Shown one piece after another: positions 1-8,485 of a stretch of DNA of 64,000 nt. Source of the stretch: Cryobacterium suzukii (GTDB taxonomy: Bacteria > Actinomycetota > Actinomycetes > Actinomycetales > Microbacteriaceae); contig NZ_SOHJ01000011.1 in assembly GCF_004403185.1 (NCBI RefSeq), forward strand, positions 310,001 to 374,000. The letters are read 5' to 3'. Both the position numbers and the translations under genes were made by a program. The stretch's first letter is position 1. Every line of letters starts with the position of its first letter. The notes beneath the pieces are model-generated. The model was not told where the DNA came from. It did not search any database and worked only from the letters and a program-made list of their open reading frames with translations.

Positions 1-203
1 GGCAGCGAGAAGAAGAACGTGTCGATCACGCCGGCCCGGCCGAGAATCTCCCAGGCACCGAGCACCAGCGCGGTGAGCAGCAGCTGATAGAAACGCATCA
101 GCATCGCAGGCGTTTCGCTGCGGGGGCGGGCTCGGCTGCTGCGGGGCGGGCGCACAGCGGATGCGGCGGGCGCGGCATCCGCTCGAATCGTCGTCGTTGA
201 CAT
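1..203 (-). CDS. ABC transporter permease, N-terminal part (runs off the window)
   Basis: The minus-strand frame opens with ATG at 203 and reads off the left edge. The visible 67 residues are an Ala/Arg/Ser-rich cytoplasmic leader, then the start of a hydrophobic segment (LLLTALVLGAWEILGRAG), as in the first helix of SsuC/TauC/ThiX-type permeases. The stop of the ATPase gene and this ATG are separated by one base (TGACATG), so the two are translated together as one importer. The substrate cannot be read from this fragment. Confidence 0.75.
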   Translation of the reverse strand, partial: MSTTTIRADAAPAASAVRPPRSSRARPRSETPAMLMRFYQLLLTALVLGAWEILGRAGVIDTFFFSL

Positions 204-204
204 G

Positions 205-1029
205 TCAGGCTGCCTTTGCCGCATAGGTCTTGGCCACTTCGTCGCGCAGCTTGCCCCAAATTTCGCGGTGCAGTTCGACGAACTGCGGGTCGTCACGAAT
301 CTCGAGCAGGTTGCGCGGGCGTGGCAGGGTGATGTCGTAGCGGGCCACCACGTGGCTCGCGGGGCCGGCGCTGAGCAGCACGACCTCATCGCTGAGGGCA
401 ATGGCTTCGTCGAGGTCATGGGTGATGAAGATCACGGCCTTGCCCGACTCCTGCCAGATGTCGAGCAACTCGTTCTCCATGATCTGGCGGGTCTGTACGT
501 CGAGAGCGGAAAAAGGTTCATCCATGAGCAGAATGTCGGGGTTCACGATCCAGGCCTGCGCGATGGAGGTACGCTTGCGCATTCCGCCACTGAGCTGGTG
601 CGGGTAACGGTCTTCGAAATTCGACAGGCCCACCTTGGCAAGCCAGCGGCGCGCCTCGGCGGCCGCTTCCTTCTTGCCAACGCCGCGCATGATGAGGCCG
701 AGCGACACATTGTCGAGCACGGTCTTCCACGGCAGCAGGGCGTCTTGCTGAAACATGTACGAGGCGCGGCGGTTGACGCCCACCACCGGGGCGCCGAAGC
801 TGCGCGCCTCGCCCTCGCTCGGCGCCATGAGCCCAGCGGCCATGTTGAGCACCGTGGACTTGCCGCAGCCTGTCGGGCCCACGATCGACACAAACTTGCC
901 CGGCATCACCGTGAGATCGATGCCCTTCACCGCGAAATACGAGCCGCCCTGGGGCGTCACAAACTCCTTGGTGCAGGCATCGAGCTGAACCGCCGGTACG
1001 TGCGCTGTTTCTGTTGACGTCATCGTCAT
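205..1029 (-). CDS. ABC transporter ATP-binding protein, SsuB/TauB family
   Basis: A 274-residue nucleotide-binding subunit of a nitrate/sulfonate/taurine-type importer, acting on the inner face of the membrane with the permease that follows at 203. Walker A is GPTGCGKST (about residue 50), the signature is LSGGMRKR, Walker B with D-loop is ILLMDEPFSALD, and the H-loop is FITHDLDEA; all are intact. The length is normal for the family. AAGGA a few bases upstream supports the ATG at 1029. The gene is divergent from an IclR regulator across a 163-base gap containing a palindrome, so control by that regulator is likely. The family is clear; the substrate (sulfonate, nitrate, pyrimidine precursor or other) is not. 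Confidence 0.9.
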   Translation of the reverse strand: MTMTSTETAHVPAVQLDACTKEFVTPQGGSYFAVKGIDLTVMPGKFVSIVGPTGCGKSTVLNMAAGLMAPSEGEARSFGAPVVGVNRRASYMFQQDALLPWKTVLDNVSLGLIMRGVGKKEAAAEARRWLAKVGLSNFEDRYPHQLSGGMRKRTSIAQAWIVNPDILLMDEPFSALDVQTRQIMENELLDIWQESGKAVIFITHDLDEAIALSDEVVLLSAGPASHVVARYDITLPRPRNLLEIRDDPQFVELHREIWGKLRDEVAKTYAAKAA

Positions 1030-1067
1030 GCATTCCTTACAGGCCGGGTGTCGAGATTCTCACTCAC

Positions 1068-1090
1068 ATTGCGAGTGAACCACTCGCGAT
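1068..1090. promoter_or_regulatory. Candidate IclR operator between ABC importer and regulator
   Basis: GCGAGTG (1071-1077) and CACTCGC (1081-1087) form a perfect inverted repeat around a 3-base centre. AT/AT pairs extend it on both sides, with one mismatch. It sits 42 bases upstream of the ATPase start and about 105 bases upstream of the regulator, as expected for an operator read by the divergent IclR protein. The link to this regulator is inferred from position. Confidence 0.5.
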
Positions 1091-1192
1091 GTGGTTACAT
1101 GAACCCTAGTGGCGCTTTGCACCCGAACGCAATGAATAATGGCTCTGTGACAAACGGATGCTTCGCTCGCCCAGCGCAGACAAGGACACCTC

Positions 1193-1942
1193 GTGATTGA
1201 AACAGCTGGTAACCGCATTCTGGTGCTGGGCAAGATTCGCCAGATCATGGACTGCTTCACCGTGGAGGAGCCCACCCTGTCGCTGAGCGCGATTCGCCAG
1301 CGCGCCGGACTGCCCGAGAGCACCACGCAGCGCCTCGTACAGAACCTGGTGTCGGAGGGCTTTCTCGACCGCGACGGCAGCGGCTACCGCATCGGACTGG
1401 GCGTGGCGCGCTGGGCTATCAATGCCACGCAGGGCCTCGACGTGATCCAAGCCTCCCGCCCGATGCTGCAGACCCTGCGTGAACAGACCCAGGAGTCGTC
1501 GGTGCTCTATGTGCGCTGGCGGCAGTACCGAACCGTGGTGGCCACGGCCCGCTCGCCGCGCGCCATCTCCCGAGTGCTTGAGGTAGGCACCGTGATGCCG
1601 CTGCACCTGGGTTCGGCCGGCAAGGTGTTTCTGGCCTTCGATGAATTCGCCCGGCAGGAGCTACTGACCGTTGCGCCGGAGGAAGCCCTCCCTGCCGAGC
1701 TGCTGGATCAGATTCGCATCCAGGGCTGGGCGTCATCGTTCGAGGAGCGCGAACCCGAGGTCGCTTCGGTGAGCTCCCCCGTATTCGACCACCACGGCAA
1801 TGTGGTGGCCGTGGTGGGCATCGTGGCCCCGTTCTCGAGGCTCAACGAGGCGACCGCGGTTCCGGGGTACACCGTGCCTGTCGTGGAGGCCGCGGCGCTG
1901 ATCTCGGCGGCGTTGGGGTTTGAGAGAATAGGACAATCATGA
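1193..1942 (+). CDS. IclR-family transcriptional regulator
   Basis: A 249-residue regulator with an N-terminal winged helix (about residues 8-65, with AIRQRAGLPESTTQRLVQNL as the recognition region) and a C-terminal IclR effector-binding domain. It begins at GTG 1193 after AAGGAC. The HTH length and spacing match the family, and the C-terminal half contains the usual LGSAGKVFLAF stretch. It is divergent from the ABC importer and probably controls it through the palindrome at 1068-1090. Its stop overlaps the next ATG (ATGA), so YccF is co-translated with it. The effector is unknown. Confidence 0.88.
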   Translation: MIETAGNRILVLGKIRQIMDCFTVEEPTLSLSAIRQRAGLPESTTQRLVQNLVSEGFLDRDGSGYRIGLGVARWAINATQGLDVIQASRPMLQTLREQTQESSVLYVRWRQYRTVVATARSPRAISRVLEVGTVMPLHLGSAGKVFLAFDEFARQELLTVAPEEALPAELLDQIRIQGWASSFEEREPEVASVSSPVFDHHGNVVAVVGIVAPFSRLNEATAVPGYTVPVVEAAALISAALGFERIGQS

Positions 1943-2313
1943 AGACCCTTCTCAATATCATCTGGCTCGTACTCTCAGGCTTCTGGCTATTTCTCGGCTA
2001 CATGGTGGCCGCGCTCATCATGTGCGTGCTCATCGTCACCATCCCCTGGGGAATCGCGGCCGCGCGCATCGGCGTCTACGCCCTCTGGCCGTTCGGCAAG
2101 ACAGTGGTTGAGACGCCGAACGCCGGCGTCGCGTCGCTCCTCGGCAACGTCGTCTGGGTCATTCTGGCCGGCTGGTGGATCGCCCTTGAACATTTGATCT
2201 CGGGCATCGCTCTCTGCATCACCATTATTGGTATCCCATTCGGAATCGCCAACTTCAAGCTGATCCCGGTGGCCCTCATGCCGCTCGGCAAGCAGATCGT
2301 CGACACGCCCTAA
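1939..2313 (+). CDS. YccF domain-containing membrane protein
   Basis: A 124-residue integral membrane protein with two similar halves. Each half has hydrophobic helices followed by an amphipathic motif (IPWGIAAARIGVYALWPFGK near residue 35, IPFGIANFKLIPVALMPLGK near residue 100), which is the paired YccF repeat. The family function is not established. The start overlaps the IclR stop by 4 bases. The length is usual for the family. Nothing indicates a role in the importer system beyond shared transcription. Confidence 0.85.
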   Translation: MKTLLNIIWLVLSGFWLFLGYMVAALIMCVLIVTIPWGIAAARIGVYALWPFGKTVVETPNAGVASLLGNVVWVILAGWWIALEHLISGIALCITIIGIPFGIANFKLIPVALMPLGKQIVDTP

Positions 2314-2339
2314 CGCGCACCGATGCATGCCGTCGGCGC

Positions 2340-2780
2340 TCAGGAGCTGAGTGCGTGCGCGCGTGCCGCCATCCGCTTTTGGCGTGCACGTCGAAAAAGT
2401 ACGAGAAAGACCACGACCACCGCAGCACCGACACCGGCGACCATCCACATATATCCGGTACTCCCGACCGCCCCTAAGAGCAGCGCACCGGCCGTCAGCA
2501 CGAAGGCCAAAAAGGCGAGGGTGAGGTAGCGGTCATCGGCCCTCGCAAACGGATTCCGTAGCTCGAGTGGCGGCTCGGTCACGGGCTCCCAGACCACGAT
2601 GAGGAACGTGGCGACTGGCCCAAGAAACAGCGAGACCACGAACCAGTTCCAGCGAGAACGGTTCTTCTGTTCGGCCAGGCCCGCATTGACGAGGGCCAGC
2701 ACAAACCAGCCGCCGCCGTTGAGCCACCAGCCGTTCTGCTGCGGTGCCTGATTGACGATCTCGCTCACGAAGTTGTGCAT
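2340..2780 (-). CDS. Small hypothetical membrane protein
   Basis: A 146-residue protein with no family I recognise. Three or four hydrophobic stretches are visible: one near residues 22-36, FVVSLFLGPVATFLIVVW near 47-64, YLTLAFLAFVLTAGALLLGA near 87-106, and MWMVAGVGAAVVVVFLVLF near 111-129. A basic C-terminal tail (RRARQKRMAARA) suggests a cytoplasmic end. GGGAG nine bases upstream supports ATG 2780. It is convergent with yccF and appears monocistronic. Confidence 0.6.
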   Translation of the reverse strand: MHNFVSEIVNQAPQQNGWWLNGGGWFVLALVNAGLAEQKNRSRWNWFVVSLFLGPVATFLIVVWEPVTEPPLELRNPFARADDRYLTLAFLAFVLTAGALLLGAVGSTGYMWMVAGVGAAVVVVFLVLFRRARQKRMAARAHALSS

Positions 2781-2862
2781 GCGTCATGCTCCCACAAATG
2801 GCACCCCGCGCGATGCGTCACGAACATTGAGCTGATGGGTCATGTCAGCCGCGAGGACTCGT

Positions 2863-3453
2863 TCAGTGCGCAACCCGGTACGTGACATGTGTGACTAGTT
2901 GCCGCTCCACCGAGCGGAGCTTCTCAAGCTTGAGATCATTTAGTCCCGCCAGCAGCGGCTCGCCGGCGACGAGCACCGCCGTCGCGATGTGCAGCCGTAG
3001 TTCGTCGATCAGCCCGGCTGACAAATATTGCCGCGCAGTAGCGGCCCCGCCCGCGATCGCCACCTCTTTCTCCCCCGCAGCAGCGCGAGCCTGATCCAGG
3101 GCCGTTTCAATGCCAGTGGTGACGAACGTGAAAGTCGTGCCGCCTTCCAGAACGAGCGGGGCTCGCGGGTAGTGCGTCAGCACGAACACCGGCGCGTGGT
3201 ACGGCGGGTCGTCGCCCCACCAGCCTGTCCATTCGTCGTCCCACTCGCCACGGCCAGGACCGAACATGTTGCGCCCCATGATGTAGGCACCTGCGGTCGC
3301 GATGGCGGCGATCTCCGCGGCGTTCTCGTCGGGCCGCTCGAACCGCCAGCGGGCCAGTCGTTCACCGCCTTCGCCAAGCGGATGCTCCAGGCTCTGATTC
3401 ACGCCGGCCGCGTAGCCGTCTTCCGAGACCATCATGTCGCAGGTCACTGTCAT
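2863..3453 (-). CDS. Dihydrofolate reductase family protein (RibD C-terminal-like)
   Basis: A 196-residue protein of the RibD C-terminal/DHFR-like fold, as in YwjB/YyaP-type proteins. It starts MTVTCDMMVSEDGYAAG, then has the family's GRNMFGP loop and the IAGGAATARQYLSAGLIDELRLH segment that closes the NADPH site. The frame is open further upstream, but the start at 3453 is preferred because AGGAGA lies 7 bases before it and homologues begin here. The physiological substrate of this paralogous group is usually unknown; it is not the folate-pathway folA. Confidence 0.85.
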   Translation of the reverse strand: MTVTCDMMVSEDGYAAGVNQSLEHPLGEGGERLARWRFERPDENAAEIAAIATAGAYIMGRNMFGPGRGEWDDEWTGWWGDDPPYHAPVFVLTHYPRAPLVLEGGTTFTFVTTGIETALDQARAAAGEKEVAIAGGAATARQYLSAGLIDELRLHIATAVLVAGEPLLAGLNDLKLEKLRSVERQLVTHVTYRVAH

Positions 3454-3541
3454 GTCGATCTCTCCTGTCTGGCGGTTTTCAGCTGATCCGTCGTCACCAC
3501 GATTTGACACCCAGATCTGGCTCCCGGCAAGTGGTGACCAC

Positions 3542-3952
3542 CTATCGCGGCGTTCGCAACCGAATCGCACCCTTGGCGGTCGATGGATCGACCACGACTC
3601 CGCCCTGCGTGATCTGCAATTCGCCGCGGGCGACCATGCGGCGTGCGGCTCGGCGGGCCGGCTCCATCAGGTCGCGCCATTCCTCGCCGCCGATGGCTCG
3701 CGCCGCGTCAGACGGGCAGATCGTGGAATCGTGCGCCCGGGTCTGGAGCAGTGTCACGATGGTCGCCTCGAGTTGCTGGTCTGTCGCGTTGACTCCGTGT
3801 GACCGGCACGCCGCCGAGCAATACTTCACCGATTCCCAGTTCTTGGCCCACTTTGCGCGCCACTCGATGCGACGCCCACACGAGGCGCACGTCTTATCCG
3901 CCCTGGCAGCTGCGGAGTCAGCATCGGCGGGGGTGCGTTGACGGTGGGCCAT
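3542..3952 (-). CDS. DUF2256/DUF3253 domain protein
   Basis: A 136-residue two-domain protein. Residues about 18-53 hold a DUF2256-like zinc module with the CASCGRRIEWRAKW and KYCSAACR cysteine pairs. Residues about 58-135 are DUF3253, a winged-helix-like domain. This fusion is common in Actinobacteria and its function is unknown. It follows the DHFR-like gene's promoter region in the same direction with a gap, so co-transcription is uncertain. It is the last clearly intact gene before the decayed stretch. Confidence 0.82.
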   Translation of the reverse strand: MAHRQRTPADADSAAARADKTCASCGRRIEWRAKWAKNWESVKYCSAACRSHGVNATDQQLEATIVTLLQTRAHDSTICPSDAARAIGGEEWRDLMEPARRAARRMVARGELQITQGGVVVDPSTAKGAIRLRTPR

Positions 3953-4065
3953 GCGTTCTATCCTGCCGCGAGACTTCAGATACTCCGAATAGAATCTGCT
4001 GGCGGTGCCCCGGGGATGGAAGAGAATTCAGACAGCCGCAGCGTGCGGCACCGGTTTGACGTCAG

Positions 4066-4645
4066 AGTAGCGGGAAAGCCCCTGCCAACCGGGTGAGAGC
4101 GGCCTCCCCCACGATCGGGATGCCGTAGTCGCGGGCCTTGCGCGCCTTGCCCGAGAGGGAGTCAGGGTCGGCCGCAACGAGAAGCGCGGTCGGCTTATGT
4201 CCCCGGTGAGTGCAACGAGGTCGCCGAGGTGCAGTTCGAAGTGCGCACTGGCCACCGAAACGATGGCCAGCTCCGGCTGGTCGAGCGCGGCGTCGAGGGC
4301 ATCCGCTGAAATGTCGAGAAGGTTGGCGACGTCGATGAAGTCGGCCATCTCATCCGTTATGAGGACGCCGTCAGCCCAGGCGATGCGGGCCAGCGCGGCG
4401 AAATACTCGTTGTTCAGCAACTTGCAGCGGTGCCGGCTGAGACCGAACTCTTCGGCGAGCTGCACAAGCACCTGCGCTTCGTGCGCGGAAAGTCGCCGGT
4501 CGAGCAGGGCAAGGTAGTTTTGGTGTTCAGCCGGTCCGCTGATTTCGGGGCAGTCGTCCGCTAATGCGTGCCAGAAAAGCGGATGCTGTCTGCTCCGTCG
4601 CGAATTCCGGCCGCGCATACCACGGGCGCTCCGACAACGGCAGGG
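4066..4645 (-). pseudogene. Exonuclease/BRCT gene, truncated duplicate (copy A)
   Basis: The central frame (AEEFGLSRHRCKLLNNEYFA, then the LLDISADALDAALDQPEL stretch) is the same protein as the linker and BRCT region of the exonuclease gene at 5381-6601. The nuclease domain is absent. The 5' end is joined to helicase sequence near 4645, where both genes carry the same short string around CCTGCCGTTGTCGG. A deletion of about 70 bases near 4195 and frame changes at both ends disable the BRCT C-terminus. An open frame of 196 codons survives, but its ends are out-of-frame readings. Dead copy. Confidence 0.75.
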
Positions 4646-5209
4646 TCGGCAAACTGGGCGTCAATATGCGGCCGCAAAACCTCGTCGTCGAGCAGTTGGC
4701 GCAACCCGACGGTAGCCTTGTGGGCCGCCTATTCGGTGCTGAACCCGGCGGTGATCCACCCTTTGATCTGCTGGTGTTTCGCGTGTGCGACAGCGTCGCC
4801 GTTTAGCCAAGGCTCGCGCGGTGGGCCGCCGCATCGAACTCCGCGGTACGCTGCCGAAGTTGCAGCGCCAAAAGTGACGCTGCGAAGGCTCGTTCAAACG
4901 CGGCAGCGTCCTTCGAGCGGATGCCGTAGAGCAGACTCACCCACTCCCCCACCTCGATCCGGATCTGACTCCAGAACAAGCCGCGGGTGACGACAAGAAT
5001 CTCGACGTCCTCAACCACGGTCACGATAGCGACGCCACCAAGGGTGACCGTGACTTTGTCGCCGTGAAGTGCAAGTTTCCAGTCCCCGGAGCGTGTGAGG
5101 GCCTTGCCCCAGGCTGATGGCTGCCAAGTCGGCGGCATGCTGGCTGTCCTCTCGCTTGCTCGGCGAGTTCGATCGGGTTGCAGGACCCACGGCTGAATGG
5201 CCGTGCATT
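4066..5209. repeat. Imperfect tandem duplication, unit A (partner 5388-7109)
   Basis: Sequence from about 4066 matches 5388 onward, and sequence up to 5209 matches that up to 7109. An almost identical run of some 60 bases covers 4106-4167 and 5428-5489. Both units end at the same 19 bases (5191-5209 and 7091-7109, GGCTGAATGGCCGTGCATT). Unit A has lost about 70 bases inside the BRCT part and the whole 5' half of the exonuclease, but keeps more of the helicase N-terminus. Confidence 0.8.
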
Positions 5210-5216
5210 TCAACAA
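4645..5216 (-). pseudogene. HelD-like helicase N-terminal fragment (copy A)
   Basis: The open part (4803-5216) includes LVVTRGLFWSQIRIEVGEW and YGIRSKDAAAFERAF, resembling the N-terminal domain of DNA helicase IV (HelD), whose E. coli version has a similar CKRGLVWGELEF segment and an HGTEW turn. After a frameshift near 4803 it continues as GDAVAHAKHQQIKGWITAGF, one TAG where Trp is expected, then LRQLLDDEVLRPHIDAQFA, and stops at the exonuclease fusion. No helicase motifs follow. The family call rests on this one domain from memory, so it is moderate. Confidence 0.5.
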
Positions 5217-5223
5217 TCATCCT

Positions 5224-5261
5224 GAGTGCGCGAGACGGGCTTTAGCCCGCACTTCGCACTC
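5224..5261. repeat. Nested inverted repeat at the edge of duplication unit A
   Basis: GAGTGCG (5224-5230) pairs with CGCACTC (5255-5261). Inside, CGGGCT (5236-5241) pairs with AGCCCG (5244-5249). Both stems are perfect. It lies 15 bases outside the shared end of the duplicated unit. It may be a terminator-like hairpin or a structure that favoured rearrangement; no U-run follows on either strand. Confidence 0.5.
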
Positions 5262-5380
5262 TAGTCAATACGTAGCCCGCCCACGGCCCTCGGACAGGGC
5301 TGATTTAGGAGGTTCTGGCGAATCTAGAGCGACAGGGCAGAAACAAACGAAACGGCACCAATGGGTACCCTCGCTGCGGA

Positions 5381-6601
5381 TCAGAGCAGCGGAAACACCC
5401 CCGCCAGCCGGGCGAGAGCCGCCTCCCCCACGATCGGGATGCCGTAGTCGCGGGCCTTGCGCGCCTTGCCCGAGAGGGAGTCAGGGTCCGCCGCAACGAG
5501 AAGCGTGACCTTCTTTGTCACCGCACTCTTCGGCGCGAAGCCTCGGGCCAGCAGCTCCGATTCCCAATCACTGCGCGGCCGGTTCATGTCGCCGGTCAGC
5601 ACCACAAGGTCGCCAAGGTGCAGTTCGAAGCGCGTACTGGCCACCGCGACTATTGCCTCTTCCGGCTGGTCGAGCGCGGCGTCCAGGGCAGCCGCTGAGA
5701 TGTCGAGGAGGTTGGCGACGTCGACGAGGTCGGCCATCTCATCCGTTGTGAGGATGCCGTCAGCCCAGGCGATGCGGGCGAGCGCGGCGAAATACTCCCC
5801 GTGCAGCAGCTCGCAGCGGTGCCGGCTGAGGCCGAGCTCTTCGGCGAGCTACACGAGCGCCTGTGCTTCGTGGGCGGAAAGTTGCCGGTCAAGCAGGCAG
5901 CGGTCGAGCAGGGCAAGGTAGTCCTGGTGTTCGGCCGGCCCTGAAATTTCGGGCAGTCGAACGCTGATGCGTGCCAGAAAAGCGGATGCCGTCTGCTCCG
6001 TCGCGAATTCCGACCGCGCGTACCACGGGCGCTCCGACAACGGCAGGGTCGGCCAGCGGTAGGCGGCCGCACGGTCGAGTACATCGGCCCACAGGGTAGG
6101 GTCGGCGGCGATGTAGTTGCTGAGCAGGCGGGCGGTGGCGTAGGTATCGACGGAGGCCCGGTGCGCTCCGGTGAGATCGATGTCATAGGCAGCGCAGCAG
6201 TCGGCGAGCGACCGACCGGTGCCGGGCAGAAAGTCGCGGGCCAGTTGCATGGTGCAGAGGCTGATCACCGGTTCGGTGACGGGGTAGCCGGCGCGGGCAA
6301 GTTCGGCGAGCAGGAAGCGCAGGTCGAAGGCAGCGTTGTGGGCCACGACGACGCGGCCATCGAGCAACGCCACGAGCTGTGGGGCAACCTCCACGAAGGT
6401 GGGCGCGTGCATAATATCGGCGGCACGCACGCGGTGAATGTCCTGGCGCCCGAGGTCACGCCCGGGGTTGATGAGCGTCTCCCACTGGCCTTCGATCTGC
6501 CCGTCGGCGCTGACATGCGCGACGGCCACTTCGATGACGCGGTCGTGGCCGCCCGCGAACAGTCCCGTGGTCTCGAAGTCGATTACGGCGAAACCGGGCA
6601 T
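5381..6601 (-). pseudogene. DnaQ-like 3'-5' exonuclease with BRCT domain, amber-interrupted
   Basis: Residues 1-165 are a DEDDh exonuclease: DFETTG near the start, HNAAFDLRF in the middle, and HRASVDTYATARLL at the end, all catalytic positions present. A linker of about 90 residues follows, then a C-terminal BRCT-type domain (the DLVVLTGDMNRPRS stretch to PIVGEAALARLAG). A TAG at 5849-5851 breaks the frame at codon 251; duplicate copy A has CAG at this point, so it is a Q-to-amber change. Downstream, the frame is open to 5381 and could restart at ATG 5737. The nuclease domain is complete before the stop, so a nuclease-only product is possible. Confidence 0.78.
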
Positions 6602-7109
6602 GGTGCTCCTGAGCTGAACGGGGTGGTCCTCTGACTGTACTGAGGGTGTAGACGTGGGCGCGGCCCACAGACGAGGGACGTCAGCGGTTGCGGCGGCGAA
6701 GCCGTTTAGCCCAGGCTCGCTCGATGGGCCGCCGCATCGAGCTCCGCGGTGAGCTGCCGAAGTTGCAGCGCCTTCAGTGACGCGGCGAAGGCTCGTTCAA
6801 ACGCGGCGGCATCCTTCGAGCGGATGCCCTAGAGCCGACTCACCCACTCCCCGACGTGCAGCTCGATCCGGCTCCAGAGCAGGCCGAGGGTCACGGTGAC
6901 GATCTCGACGTCCTCGACCGCGGTCACGATAGGGACGCCGCCCAGGTGACCGTGAGGGTGCCGCCGTCGAGGGCGAGTTTGCAGCCGCTGGAGCTGGTGA
7001 GGGCCTTGCCTCAGGCGGATGGCTGCCAAGTCGGCGGCATGCTGGCTGTCCTCTCACTGGCTCGACGCGTTCGATCCGGCTGCAGGACGCGGCTGAATGG
7101 CCGTGCATT
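5388..7109. repeat. Imperfect tandem duplication, unit B (partner 4066-5209)
   Basis: This is the longer unit. It holds the full exonuclease/BRCT reading frame and a decayed HelD-like N-terminus, and is fused at 7109/7110 to a quinone oxidoreductase remnant. The direction and gene order match unit A. Unit B lacks the second half of the helicase fragment seen in unit A, so neither unit is simply a younger copy of the other. Confidence 0.8.
6715..7109 (-). pseudogene. HelD-like helicase N-terminal fragment (copy B)
   Basis: Homologous to 4803-5216 over its length but more damaged. A TGA stands where copy A has the Trp codon of AWGKAL (about 7014). A one-base loss near 6943 breaks the VTLGG segment. 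A TAG at about 6830 replaces Tyr of LLYGIRS. The sequence ends in the shared AHRASLG reading just before the exonuclease promoter area. Its 5' end is joined directly to the oxidoreductase remnant at the ATGCACGGCC boundary. Confidence 0.6.
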
Positions 7110-7644
7110 CCCCACCGGGCCAGCTGGATCGCCGCGTGCCCGACCGCGCCGGCACCGCCGGCCACGAGCACGACCTTGCCAGCCAGGGCGCCCGGATGCA
7201 ACCGGTCCGGCCCGTCTTCGGCCACCGTGAGTGCGCGGTACGCCGTGATCACCGGCACCCCAAGGCTCGCGCCTGATCGAAGCTCGCGTTCGCCAGCAGC
7301 GGAAAGACGCGCTCCGCGGGCAGCACGGCGTGCTCCTGGGCCGAGCCGCTGCTCGCACGCTGGTACGCGGTCAGCGCCAGCTACATCCGGTCGCCCACGC
7401 CGACGTGCTGCACGCCCTCGCCGACCGCCTCGACGATGCCGGCGCCGTCCTGGCCTGGTACGACGTCGTCGAAGGCGAGCGCCTCGCCCGGTGCCGCGCC
7501 GCGTCGGGACTTCCAGTCGGTGGGATTCACCCCGCTGACCACGATCCGCACCCGCACCTCGCCGGCTCCAGGTTCGGTCACCGGCCGATCGACGAGCTGA
7601 AGCACGGACGGGTCACCGGTCTGGCTGTACACAATGGACTTCAT
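7110..7644 (-). pseudogene. NAD(P)H:quinone oxidoreductase (MDR), truncated and broken
   Basis: ATG 7644 opens an MDR-type reductase: the KSIVYSQTGDPSVLQLVD strand, SGVNPTDWKSR, then the FDDVVPGQDGAGIVEAVG catalytic-domain motif. A TAG at 7381-7383 interrupts codon 88. A one-base loss in the G run near 7261 shifts the frame between DQARALG and VPVITAYRAL. The Rossmann start (VVLVAGGAGAVGHAAIQLARW) is cut off at 7110, where duplication unit B begins. More than half of the coenzyme domain is gone, so it cannot be functional. Confidence 0.82.
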
Positions 7645-7690
7645 GTCAGGGGTAACACTGGCGGGGTGGAATGTTCCCCTGCAATCACCC

Positions 7691-8485
7691 CTACAGCAGC
7701 AACTCTGACCTCTCACCCTTCTCAGTGACCACCAGCTCCTCGTGTGCTCGGCTCGCAGCGACTTTGAGAAGTGACCGCGCACGAAGGTTGGCATCGACGA
7801 GGTCTTCCCCATGGAGGCCCTTGAGCACCCACGGGTTCGGTACAGCGCCCGCCGAGAGGTCGAAGAGTGCGACGCCAGAGAGTTCCATTTCCTTGACCGT
7901 GTGCATGGTGAGGACGACCGACTGTCCACCAGTCAGTCGTGCTGAGTTCAACAGGCGACTGCTACGCCTCGCTGGGCCAGCCCGTCTTGAATGGTTTCCG
8001 CCTTGTTGTTCGCGAAACGAGGAATAGGTTCCCGCCGAGCCGAACGATAGCCGTCAACCCGTCGGTATCATTCTCCGAATCAAGGTAGTCACCGACCTCA
8101 AAGACGTAACCGCAGGTTCTGCTCTGTCGTGCGGCAGTTCAGCTCCAGGCGACGCGACCATCCGGTTACTCAAATCCCGAAGCGGCAAAGCACCACGTGC
8201 TGACCGTAGATTAGCTGATGGGTGCCTTCTGCGATGAAAAGGCCATCCGGGCCCACGGCGACGACAGCCTTCATCAACTGCCAGTGCGACCTTTGAGGTC
8301 TTGCGCCTCGTCGATGAGCACCTGATCTCCGCGCATTCCAGCGCCCGCTGGGCTGCTCAACCATGCCGCCGCTTCAGATGACAATTCTGCCTAACTCAGT
8401 GTCCCGGTGATTCGTACGTTCTCACGGCTCTGCTCGCCTACACGCCACACAGCGGCGCGCTTCTTGCGATCGAGCGCAACGCCTC
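7691..8485 (-). pseudogene. Decayed C-terminal half of a UvrD-like helicase
   Basis: Fragments in several frames align in order with the intact helicase at 15675-17900. From the 5' end they are GRGVALDRKKRAAVW (8480-8436), the HWQLMKAVVAVGPDGLFIA / YGQHVVLCR piece (about 8270-8170), LELNCRTTEQNLR (about 8140), YLDSEND, then SVVLTMHTVKEMELSGVALF to VAASRAHEELVV (7951-7691). The matching segments of the intact gene are in the same order. Stops and frameshifts separate the pieces, and the ATP-binding half is missing. It is a relic of a close relative of the 15675-17900 gene. Confidence 0.75.

Noticed and set aside
202-1017. Long plus-strand open frame opposite the ABC ATPase gene
   Set aside because: It is the antisense shadow of a gene with complete Walker motifs; the reading has no family resemblance and reflects GC-rich codon structure.
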